Shown piece after piece: positions 1-5,400 of a stretch of 10,574 nucleotides of DNA. The notes beneath the pieces are model-generated. The model was not told where the DNA came from and searched no databases. It was given only the letters and a program-made list of their open reading frames with translations. Within the stretch, counting starts at the first letter, position 1. Each line of letters begins with the position of its first letter. Source of the stretch: Candidatus Curtissbacteria bacterium RIFCSPLOWO2_01_FULL_37_9. Its GTDB lineage: Bacteria > Patescibacteriota > Microgenomatia > Curtissbacterales > GWA2-41-24. The translations under genes and the position numbers were made by a program. The stretch spans positions 5,950 through 16,523 of the forward strand of contig MFBN01000050.1 in assembly GCA_001776425.1 (NCBI GenBank). Reading direction: 5' to 3'.

Positions 1-133
1 AGCGATTGATGATGCCGGTTTGGTTAAACTTTCACACGATATTCGTAACAGGCTTGAGAAGGAATTAACTTATCCCGGACAGATTACAATTACGGTTATT
101 CGGGAAACCCGGGCTGTTGACGTTGCGAAATAA
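1..133 (+). CDS. rny: Ribonuclease Y, C-terminal end (partial)
   Basis: This is the last 43 codons of a gene that begins outside the window, read in the frame starting at base 2 and ending in TAA at 131-133. The translated tail contains LTYPGQITITVIRETRAVDV, which closely follows the conserved C-terminus of RNase Y (typically YPGQIKVTVIRETRAVEYAK). RNase Y is a membrane-anchored KH/HD-domain endoribonuclease that starts mRNA decay. Only the segment after the HD domain is visible, so catalytic residues cannot be checked. A strong promoter for the next gene starts two bases after this stop, and no hairpin terminator lies between them, so read-through into the HU gene is possible. Confidence 0.88.
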   Translation, partial: AIDDAGLVKLSHDIRNRLEKELTYPGQITITVIRETRAVDVAK

Positions 134-134
134 G

Positions 135-163
135 TTGACTGTGTTTAATTTGTCAATTATAAT
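135..163 (+). promoter_or_regulatory. Sigma70-type promoter for the HU gene
   Basis: TTGACT at 135-140 is a 5/6 match to the -35 consensus. It lies exactly 17 bp before a perfect TATAAT at 158-163. Transcription would start near base 170 and give a leader of about 33 nt before the HU ATG. The promoter begins right after the RNase Y stop codon, so HU can be transcribed independently. Confidence 0.8.
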
Positions 164-202
164 TGCACCCTGCAGATGAAATTATCTGATTAGATTATTC
201 TA

Positions 203-475
203 ATGACTAAAAACGATTTAGTAGATAAAGTAGCAAAAAAAGTAGGTCTTACCAAGAAAGCGGCATTTGAGTCGGTTAATGCGGTATTTGGCAATATACG
301 CGATGCGCTATCCAAAGGGGATAAAGTTGTTGTTTCCGGATTCGGCACGTTTAAAGTCCGGTCCAGAACTACCAGAACCGGCAGAAATCCCCAAACCGGA
401 TCCTCAATAAAAATCGCAGGCCATAAATTGCCTGGATTCACAGCAGGGAAAACCCTCAGGCGTTTAATTAAATAA
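203..475 (+). CDS. hup: HU-family DNA-binding protein
   Basis: This 90-aa basic protein covers the full usual length of an HU/IHF subunit. It shows the family layout: an N-terminal helical part (MTKNDLVDKVA... with the A-A-F-E-S helix), the VSGFGTFKVR turn at about residues 44-53, and the DNA-binding arm with its GRNPQTG tip at about residues 60-66. The tip proline intercalates DNA in this family. HU dimers bend and compact the chromosome and support replication and repair. The sequence cannot separate HU from an IHF-like paralogue; HU is the default call. It has its own near-consensus promoter, but the roughly 33-nt leader shows no clear Shine-Dalgarno. It converges on the 118-aa gene with a 24-bp gap and no visible terminator hairpin. 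Confidence 0.95.
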   Translation: MTKNDLVDKVAKKVGLTKKAAFESVNAVFGNIRDALSKGDKVVVSGFGTFKVRSRTTRTGRNPQTGSSIKIAGHKLPGFTAGKTLRRLIK

Positions 476-499
476 TTTTTAATATAATAATAAGGATCC

Positions 500-856
500 C
501 TAAGCAGCTCTAAGAGATTGTTTAAGTTGTGAAAGTTTTCGTCTAGGCACTCCGGCATTTCTAGCGGCGGTTACTTGGTCTTTTTCTACAGTTAGCCGGA
601 TTACGTTATCGGGCGCAAGGTCTGCTAGTTCAGTTTGGTTTTGTATATGACTTGGTGACGTCAAAGCATCAGTCGTTGTTCCCGCTACTGGAATGACAGG
701 TAATTGTTCTCCTTCAATAACTATTTCCGGATCAGGAATACCATGAATCTGGCGGAGCTGTGCTTTAAGATCGGCTATTCTTGCCTCGTCAGAACTTGGG
801 GGAACTGTTGTTTGACCCTCAAGTAATCTTTCTCCGTTTGTCTTGTTTTCAGCCAT
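500..856 (-). CDS. Hypothetical 118-aa protein
   Basis: I do not recognise this protein. It is hydrophilic, with no signal peptide or membrane segment. It has a low-complexity N-terminus (MAENKTNGERLLEG), a short charged helix-like stretch (DEARIADLKAQLRQIHG, about residues 23-39), a Pro/Val/Thr-rich middle (about 40-75), and a basic tail (ARNAGVPRRKLSQLKQSLRAA) that could bind nucleic acid or a partner. Expression support is good. A promoter with 17-bp spacing lies at 882-910, and GAAAGG (866-871 on the minus strand) sits 9 nt before the ATG, with a seven-T run between. It lies just downstream of the 139-aa gene on the same strand, so the two may be co-expressed. No function can be assigned. 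Confidence 0.7.
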   Translation of the reverse strand: MAENKTNGERLLEGQTTVPPSSDEARIADLKAQLRQIHGIPDPEIVIEGEQLPVIPVAGTTTDALTSPSHIQNQTELADLAPDNVIRLTVEKDQVTAARNAGVPRRKLSQLKQSLRAA

Positions 857-881
857 AAAAAAAGACCTTTCAGGTGTCTAG

Positions 882-910
882 AATATACTTCTTTTATGAG
901 TAAAAGTCAA
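882..910 (-). promoter_or_regulatory. Sigma70-type promoter for the 118-aa gene
   Basis: On the minus strand, TTGACT (905-910) is followed after exactly 17 bp by TATATT (882-887). Both hexamers match the consensus at 5/6. The -35 box lies one base beyond the stop codon of the upstream 139-aa gene. The predicted start near 875 gives a leader of about 19 nt that includes the SD-like GAAAGG. Confidence 0.75.
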
Positions 911-911
911 T

Positions 912-1331
912 TTAATCCAGTCCAAGTTTAATTGTGGCAATTGCAGCCGCTGATTGCAAAAATGTCGAAAACCTATTAAAGGTGTTATCAAATTCTCCAA
1001 GATCTAAATCCCCACTTGCATCATTGTCAATATATTTAGGATATGTAAGCGATGCAATTAATGCTTGTCTTGCAATATCAACAATCAAGTTCGGGCTAGC
1101 GAAGCCATTTGCTTCGCTAAGGCATTCAAGAGCTCCTCTTACGTGAGGATAGCTCCGTTTAAGACTTGCTAGTTCTGCCAATATCAAAGCTTCTTCGGTC
1201 GCTAAATCTAAACTTGCTTTAACCTTATCGCCATTTGTTCTCCAGTTTTGCGGACACCGGGTTTCATCAAGACTATTAATCACTACAAGATAGTTTTCTT
1301 CCAGCCTTCTAATACGCGCTTCCTTATTCAT
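912..1331 (-). CDS. Hypothetical 139-aa protein with an EF-hand-like loop
   Basis: I do not recognise the family. The protein looks soluble and largely helical. It opens with a charged helix (MNKEARIRRLEENYL) and has a second helical stretch around residues 42-58. Near the C-terminus, residues 102-114 read DNDASGDLDLGEF. This fits the EF-hand loop pattern D-x-D-x-[SG]-G-x-[LIV]-x-x-x-E-F, with D102, D104, S106, D108 and E113 as candidate calcium ligands. Only one such loop is present, so it is either an isolated calcium site or chance. The segment SEANGFAS (about residues 72-79) is encoded by a 9-bp hairpin at 1097-1119. No strong Shine-Dalgarno precedes the ATG; a weak -10-like TATAGA lies 10 nt upstream. 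It reads away from dgkA. Confidence 0.7.
   Translation of the reverse strand: MNKEARIRRLEENYLVVINSLDETRCPQNWRTNGDKVKASLDLATEEALILAELASLKRSYPHVRGALECLSEANGFASPNLIVDIARQALIASLTYPKYIDNDASGDLDLGEFDNTFNRFSTFLQSAAAIATIKLGLD
1097..1119. repeat. Inverted repeat inside the 139-aa gene
   Basis: TAGCGAAGC (1097-1105) and GCTTCGCTA (1111-1119) are perfect reverse complements around a 5-nt loop. They form a 9-bp stem within coding sequence, well away from either gene end. There is no T-run, so it is unlikely to be a terminator. It is one of three GC-rich inverted repeats found inside reading frames between 1097 and 2105. Confidence 0.75.
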
Positions 1332-1341
1332 AGCCAGATAG

Positions 1342-1368
1342 TCTATACAAATACTATAAATAAATCAA
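1342..1368 (-). promoter_or_regulatory. Weak candidate promoter for the 139-aa gene
   Basis: On the minus strand, TTGATT (1363-1368) precedes TATAGA (1342-1347) with only a 15-bp spacer. TATAGA is 10 nt before the ATG, which would leave a leader of a few bases. The spacing is suboptimal and the region is AT-rich, so this is tentative. Confidence 0.25.
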
Positions 1369-1392
1369 ATCAGTACGCTTCCAATTTAGTCA

Positions 1393-1401
1393 TGATAAGA
1401 T
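1393..1401 (+). promoter_or_regulatory. Extended -10 candidate for dgkA (leaderless)
   Basis: TGATAAGAT fits an extended -10 (TGn followed by TAAGAT at 1396-1401). The ATG follows after 7 nt, so transcription would start at or next to the start codon. No convincing -35 is seen, and no Shine-Dalgarno precedes the gene. Confidence 0.4.
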
Positions 1402-1408
1402 ATTCTTA

Positions 1409-1801
1409 ATGGAAAAACGCGACGGCCTGCCTGCCGGCAGGCAGGGGTTTTTTAAGCATCAGCTGAAAAGTTTTAATTTTGCGATTGAGGGAATAATATT
1501 TAGTTTTAAATCCGGTTTACATTTTAAATTTCATATATTGGCTTTGATAATGGTAATTATTTTTGGATTATATTTTTCAATTAGCCAATTTGAATGGCTT
1601 GTTATTATTTTGATTTCTTCTGCCGTGATTTCTGCGGAAGCGATGAATACGGCTTTAGAACAAACCTGTAATGTGCTGCATCCGGAAGATCACCCTGTAG
1701 TCAGATTGGCTAAACATTGTGCAGCCGGTGGAGTATTGATACTTTCTGTGGCTGCAATATTAATAGGTCTGATTATTTTTATTCCTAAAATCTTTGGTTA
1801 A
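1409..1801 (+). CDS. dgkA: DgkA-family lipid kinase (diacylglycerol/undecaprenol kinase), divergent
   Basis: This is a 130-aa integral membrane protein of the diacylglycerol/undecaprenol kinase family. The usual order is visible: an amphipathic start (LKSFNFAIEGIIFSFKSG, about 19-36), membrane helix 1 (about 43-56), helix 2 running into the catalytic EAMNTALE motif (about 63-84), and helix 3 (about 105-125). The family phosphorylates diacylglycerol or undecaprenol at the membrane and so recycles the lipid carrier for wall and glycan synthesis, which suits the nearby glycosylation genes. E77, N80, E84 and K102 match E. coli E69, N72, E76 and K94. However, the positions equivalent to E28, D80 and D95 appear as G36 (or S35), N88 and H103, so activity is uncertain. 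Residues 6-13 (GLPAGRQG) come from a 20-bp palindrome. No ATG, GTG or TTG occurs in frame between the palindrome and the conserved core, so it must be translated. Confidence 0.85.
   Translation: MEKRDGLPAGRQGFFKHQLKSFNFAIEGIIFSFKSGLHFKFHILALIMVIIFGLYFSISQFEWLVIILISSAVISAEAMNTALEQTCNVLHPEDHPVVRLAKHCAAGGVLILSVAAILIGLIIFIPKIFG
1426..1445. repeat. Perfect 20-bp GC-rich palindrome within dgkA
   Basis: CCTGCCTGCCGGCAGGCAGG is its own reverse complement and lies in codons 6-13 of dgkA. It is followed by GG and six T's (1448-1453), giving a terminator-like outline. The frame stays open through it and encodes LPAGRQG. From memory, peptides of this kind recur in CPR protein predictions, which would make it a dispersed element; I have not verified this. 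Confidence 0.85.
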
Positions 1802-1821
1802 CTAATCCCTTGTGCTAAAAT
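1794..1821 (+). promoter_or_regulatory. Candidate promoter for miaB (near-leaderless)
   Basis: TTGGTT (1794-1799) lies 16 bp before TAAAAT (1816-1821), which has an extended TGC just upstream (1813-1815). The ATG follows the -10 by 9 nt, leaving a leader of about 0-3 nt. No Shine-Dalgarno is present. The -35 box overlaps the last codons of dgkA, so co-transcription with dgkA also remains possible. Confidence 0.4.
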
Positions 1822-1830
1822 TTCATACTG

Positions 1831-3042
1831 ATGCAGGACAGTTTTTTTATTAAGACATTTGGTTGCCAGCAAAATTTTGCCGATTCTCAACGAATCGCAA
1901 GTTACTATTTGGGTCGGGGATATAAAGCGGCACAATCAATCAAAGTAGCTTCGGAAATAGTTATTAATACCTGCATGGTAAAACAATCCGCAGAGGATAG
2001 AGTTACGGGACTAGTTAAAAATATTGTTAAACAATCAGCTCTCCGAGCCAGAGGCTCTCTCTCCGAGTCTCGAGACTCTCTGAGTCGGCGACTGAGCCGG
2101 CGGCCAAAAATTGTAATAACCGGATGTATGGTTGGCATGGCTGTCCGCGATGAGTCTGGCAAATACTTAAGGGCTCTTCGCAAAAGAATGCCTGAAGTCG
2201 ATGAGTTTTTGCCCCTTGAGGAAGTTGGTTTTGATTATCCTGCCCTAAGGAATGATGTAATCCATGCTTGGGTGCCTATTTCAAACGGATGCAATAATTT
2301 TTGCACATTTTGCGTTGTCCCCTTTACCAGAGGACGTGAGATTTCCAGGCCTTTTGCCAAAGTAGTTGAGGAAATAAGTGAATTAGCAAAAGCGGGATGT
2401 AAAGAGATTACTCTTCTTGGTCAAAACGTAAACTCTTACGGTGCTGATTTTGTCAAAAATTCAAAGCAGGGATATAAATTACCAAGTGGCCGGATGGTTT
2501 TGCCAGTCATGGTTAAACATCTAGGGAGATACAGGATACCCACACTTTTTCCTTATCTACTCGAGGAAGTCTGCAAAATTGAAGAGATCGAGGTTGTTAA
2601 ATTCATTTCCTCAAATCCCTGGGATTTTTCCGAAGAGTTAATTGATGTAATTGCCAAAAATCCAAAAATTGACAGAAATCTTCACTTAGCAGTTCAGTCG
2701 GGTGACAACGAAATTCTTAAAAAAATGAACCGTTGGTACACTAATGATGAATATTTAGATTTGATAAATCGGATTAGATCAAAAATTCCGCAAGCCGAAA
2801 TATCTACAGATATTATTGTGGGTTTTCCCGGAGAAACACAAACTCAGTTTAAAAATACAGTAAGTCTTGCTAATGAGATAAATTTTGCTTATGCGTATGT
2901 TTCAAAATATTCTGCCCGTCCTAATACGGCCGCAACCAAAGGATTAGAGGATAATGTGCCTTATGTGGAAAAAGAACGGCGATTCAAAATACTTGACGAA
3001 CTTATAAATCATAAGGGTAAACCGAGATCTGCTGTCCACTAA
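1831..3042 (+). CDS. miaB: tRNA-2-methylthio-N6-dimethylallyladenosine synthase MiaB, TRAM-less
   Basis: This radical-SAM methylthiotransferase converts i6A37 to ms2i6A37 in tRNAs that read UNN codons. The N-terminal UPF0004 domain carries the three auxiliary-cluster cysteines C12 (TFGCQQN), C48 (NTCMVKQSAEDR) and C99 (TGCMVG). The radical SAM cluster is C154-x3-C158-x2-C161 (GCNNFCTFC). Further hallmarks are LGQNVNSYG, SSNPWDFS, HLAVQSGDN, MNRWYT and TDIIVGFPGET. At 403 aa it is shorter than most MiaB proteins (about 440): it ends soon after the ERRFKILDELI helix, so the RNA-binding TRAM domain is missing. The DNA beyond the stop is the oppositely oriented GT2 gene, so no frameshifted TRAM remains. 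Residues 71-91 are an Arg/Ser-rich insertion encoded by a GC-rich palindromic segment. The stop overlaps the GT2 stop by 4 bp, tail to tail. Confidence 0.93.
   Translation: MQDSFFIKTFGCQQNFADSQRIASYYLGRGYKAAQSIKVASEIVINTCMVKQSAEDRVTGLVKNIVKQSALRARGSLSESRDSLSRRLSRRPKIVITGCMVGMAVRDESGKYLRALRKRMPEVDEFLPLEEVGFDYPALRNDVIHAWVPISNGCNNFCTFCVVPFTRGREISRPFAKVVEEISELAKAGCKEITLLGQNVNSYGADFVKNSKQGYKLPSGRMVLPVMVKHLGRYRIPTLFPYLLEEVCKIEEIEVVKFISSNPWDFSEELIDVIAKNPKIDRNLHLAVQSGDNEILKKMNRWYTNDEYLDLINRIRSKIPQAEISTDIIVGFPGETQTQFKNTVSLANEINFAYAYVSKYSARPNTAATKGLEDNVPYVEKERRFKILDELINHKGKPRSAVH
2045..2105. repeat. Compound palindromic element inserted in frame in miaB
   Basis: A segment about two-thirds G+C interrupts the AT-rich miaB gene. 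It contains three successive inverted repeats: GAGCC-AGA-GGCTC (2045-2057), the perfect 14-bp palindrome GAGTCTCGAGACTC (2065-2078), and AGTC-GGC-GACT (2083-2093), followed by GCCGGCGGCC. It encodes roughly residues 71-91 (L-R-A-R-G-S...S-R-R) without breaking the frame. The insertion sits between two conserved MiaB blocks (SAEDR...GL and PKIVITGC), where the family normally has a short variable linker. Its borders are approximate. Confidence 0.75.
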
Positions 3043-4025
3043 TCCCATTTTTCAAATTCCTCTGTCTTATTATTTTTCCGGGACGTTTTAAAACCAATTA
3101 CCGAATCGATAATATAAAGAGGTCTTCTTTTTACTTCCTCGTAAACTCGTCCTAAGTATTCGCCGATGATGCCAACAGAAATTAGCTGTATGCTTCCCAA
3201 GAAAAGTATGATTACGGTAGTGGAAGCCCAGCCTGGAACAGTTTGGCCAATAATAGTTCTGTATAGAGAATAAATTATCAATAAAAGCAAAATTGCCACA
3301 GTAACAATTCCCATTATAGAAACTATTCTTAGCGGCATAAGGGAAAAAGACAAAATACCATCAAGCGCGAATTTTATCATTGAAAATAGCGGGTATTTTG
3401 TTTTTCCCGAAAATCTTTTATCTCTGGTAAATTCTATACCGACTTGAGAAAATCCAACCCAGCTTATTAGTCCTCTCATGAATCTTTGGTATTCTCTTGT
3501 TCTTTTTAAAACTAAAATAACTTTTTTGGAAATTAATCTGAAATCACCTGTGTCAAGCGGGATTTTCGTTCCGGACAGAATTTTCATGAGTCTATAAAAA
3601 ATTGAAGCTGTAAGTTTTTTTAAAATACTCTCGCCTTCCCGTGCTTTTCGTACTGCATACACTACGTCAAAACCTTCCTGCCATTTTTGAATCATTTTAG
3701 GAATCACTTCCGGAGGGTCCTGCAAATCCGCATCTATTATTATCGCGGCATCCCCCATGCAGTAATCGATGCCGCAGCTTATTGCTATTTGATGGCCGAA
3801 ATTTCTGGACAAATTTATAAGTTTTACATTTTCATTTTTTTTCATCATATTTTCAATAACATCTTTAGACTGATCTGATGAGCCGTCATTTATAAAGATA
3901 ATTTCATAATAATACCCTTTTAGATTATCTTTAATTTTGTTATATAAAACAGGAATATTTTGTTCCTCGTTTAAAACAGGAACAATTATGGAAATTAATT
4001 TATTTTCTAATTTATTCTTCTCCAT
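3039..4025 (-). CDS. GT2 polyprenyl-phosphate glycosyltransferase (GtrB/DPM1-like)
   Basis: This 328-aa family 2 glycosyltransferase has a cytosolic catalytic domain and two C-terminal membrane helices. Visible motifs are VPVLNEEQN (15-23), INDGSSD (45-51), the metal/nucleotide DxD in DADLQDPPE (98-106), DTGDFRL (158-164) and RFSGKTKY (204-211). Membrane segments lie at about 233-258 and 268-291, followed by a basic tail. This layout is typical of enzymes that move a sugar from a nucleotide donor onto undecaprenyl or dolichyl phosphate (GtrB, ArnC, DPM1). The sugar, glucose, mannose or another, cannot be read from the sequence. It is the last gene of the minus-strand run, 34 bp after the PMT-like gene, so it probably supplies the lipid-linked donor used by the neighbouring GT-C proteins. 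A -10-like TAAAAT lies 6 nt before its ATG, so it may also have its own leaderless start. Confidence 0.92.
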   Translation of the reverse strand: MEKNKLENKLISIIVPVLNEEQNIPVLYNKIKDNLKGYYYEIIFINDGSSDQSKDVIENMMKKNENVKLINLSRNFGHQIAISCGIDYCMGDAAIIIDADLQDPPEVIPKMIQKWQEGFDVVYAVRKAREGESILKKLTASIFYRLMKILSGTKIPLDTGDFRLISKKVILVLKRTREYQRFMRGLISWVGFSQVGIEFTRDKRFSGKTKYPLFSMIKFALDGILSFSLMPLRIVSIMGIVTVAILLLLIIYSLYRTIIGQTVPGWASTTVIILFLGSIQLISVGIIGEYLGRVYEEVKRRPLYIIDSVIGFKTSRKNNKTEEFEKWD

Positions 4026-4031
4026 TTATAA

Positions 4032-4037
4032 ATTTTA
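4032..4037 (-). promoter_or_regulatory. -10-like hexamer directly upstream of the GT2 gene
   Basis: TAAAAT on the minus strand ends 6 nt before the ATG at 4025, the same arrangement as at several other genes here. The upstream -35 is poor, and the gap is very AT-rich. It may be a secondary start inside the operon or chance. Confidence 0.3.
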
Positions 4038-4059
4038 GAAAGACTAAAAAAGTATACCA

Positions 4060-5400
4060 TTACCGCCAGCTGTTAAACCAAAAGTAATTGTTATTAAATG
4101 TTGAAGAAACGGGTATAGCCGCTATATGGGGATAAAAAAATATAAATGCAGTAATTACCAAGAATAGATAACATAAAACTAAAATCTTTCCTATTCTATT
4201 TTTCCAGATTTTTTCTAATGAAAAAGCCAAAATTATTGCCAAAAATGGTATTGAAGGCAGGTAATGGTAAATAAACATTATTCTTGGTGATAATGCCCAT
4301 GGCAGCCAAAATGCAAAAAATCCAGTTAAGACTAAACCCAGATTAAATCGTGGTTTTTTAATAAAATTATAAACCCCAAATCCGATGCCAAATATACCTG
4401 CCCAAAAAATTGCCGGATTGCCAATAGCATAAATCTGCGCGATTTTATCACCAAAGTTTCCTACGTAATAATAAACAGGTCGCAGATCTAAAGGCCATGT
4501 ATACCACAATGACTGATAAGGATGGGTAGCGGATAACCTGGTGTGATACCAATACATTTGTTGGTTGACATTCCAAACTATGGCCAATTTGTCGCAAAAA
4601 TTTCGGGAAAATATAGGTTGACATAATGTCTGCTCGATTTGTACAACTATACTTTTCGTGTCTATATGATTTGGAATAGTTGGATCATTTAGAAAGAAAA
4701 AAGGAGAATAAGATAGTATATATATAATTAATGGTAAACCGATCAAAAAGATTGGGATTACAAAAAACTTTTTTTTTATGAATAATTTTCGTTCTTCCTG
4801 TGTTTTTTGTAAGTATTCATTGATAAAGAAAAAAGCAAAGATAAATATAAAGTAAATAGCCGTCCACTTTGAAGCAAGCGAAAGTCCCCAAAAAAGTCCT
4901 GTTAAAGCATATTTTCTAGATAGTAGAAACCATAAAGCTATAAGCATAAACAACATAAAATAAACATCGTTCATTCCGATTCTTGACTGGACAAAAAGTA
5001 AATTTTCAAAAATCAATAAAAGAGAAGCCACAAGTGCTATGAATTGACTATGAAAGAGTTTTCTGGTCAAAAGATATACTAAAAATATAATTCCTACTCC
5101 AGCCAGTGCGCCAAAAAACCTCCAGCCAAAAGGATTAATTCCAAAAATAATCATTCCGCCAGCCATAAAAAGCTTAGCCAAAGGGGGATGAGTCCATTCA
5201 TAGGCAAAGCCGGCAGGCGGCGTATTCCAAAATTCCCAGGCGGCAGGATTTCCCAAAAGCATTTCTTTGGCAGTAAACGCATGATAAACCTCGTCAAAAT
5301 GATAAGTATCGGGAATGCCAAGGCGCCAGAATCGAGTAAAAATGGCAAGAAAAAGAATTAAGGCAATAGGCAATAATTTAAGCAGTTTTTGAATCATCAA
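4060..5400 (-). CDS. PMT-like GT-C glycosyltransferase (dolichyl-phosphate-mannose-protein mannosyltransferase family)
   Basis: This multi-pass membrane protein of about 446 aa belongs to the GT39/PMT group. After the first membrane helix (about 9-25), the first outer loop carries the catalytic-type Asp-Glu pair D36-E37 (YHFDEVYH) and then the conserved YEWTHPPLAKLF (67-78) and GWRFFGALAG. Also seen are SRIGMNDVYFMLF and LSLASKWTAIY, and a C-terminal part with THPYQSLWYTWPLDLRPVYYY, typical of the PMT C-terminal four-helix region. Family members transfer mannose from a polyprenyl-phosphate donor to Ser/Thr of secreted proteins; acceptor and sugar here are inferred. Two starts are adjacent: TTG at 5400 and ATG at 5397. 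GAAGGAG (5411-5417) is 10 nt from the TTG and 13 from the ATG, slightly favouring TTG. The gene overlaps the upstream GT-C gene by 20-23 bp, suggesting translational coupling. Confidence 0.88.
   Translation of the reverse strand: MMIQKLLKLLPIALILFLAIFTRFWRLGIPDTYHFDEVYHAFTAKEMLLGNPAAWEFWNTPPAGFAYEWTHPPLAKLFMAGGMIIFGINPFGWRFFGALAGVGIIFLVYLLTRKLFHSQFIALVASLLLIFENLLFVQSRIGMNDVYFMLFMLIALWFLLSRKYALTGLFWGLSLASKWTAIYFIFIFAFFFINEYLQKTQEERKLFIKKKFFVIPIFLIGLPLIIYILSYSPFFFLNDPTIPNHIDTKSIVVQIEQTLCQPIFSRNFCDKLAIVWNVNQQMYWYHTRLSATHPYQSLWYTWPLDLRPVYYYVGNFGDKIAQIYAIGNPAIFWAGIFGIGFGVYNFIKKPRFNLGLVLTGFFAFWLPWALSPRIMFIYHYLPSIPFLAIILAFSLEKIWKNRIGKILVLCYLFLVITAFIFFYPHIAAIPVSSTFNNNYFWFNSWR

Noticed and set aside
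176..193. Five-codon minicistron (MKLSD) in the HU leader
   Set aside because: It has no Shine-Dalgarno and no regulatory structure; a very short ORF is expected by chance in AT-rich DNA.
476..499. Terminator between the convergent HU and 118-aa genes
   Set aside because: Only a short AT-rich run and a GGATCC site are present; no stem-loop can be drawn.
1905..2183. Minus-strand 92-aa frame across miaB
   Set aside because: It is a shadow frame kept open by the palindromic GC-rich insertion; miaB codes through the same region with all conserved cysteines.
4038..4062. T-run after the PMT-like gene as an intrinsic terminator
   Set aside because: On the minus strand a seven-T run follows the stop, but no GC-rich stem precedes it, and the GT2 gene starts 34 bp on in the same direction.
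5205..5222. GCCGGCAGGC in the PMT-like gene, sharing 10 bases with the dgkA palindrome
   Set aside because: It lacks the full inverted repeat and encodes the PPAG residues just before the conserved FAYEWTHPP block of this PMT group, so it is probably ordinary coding sequence.
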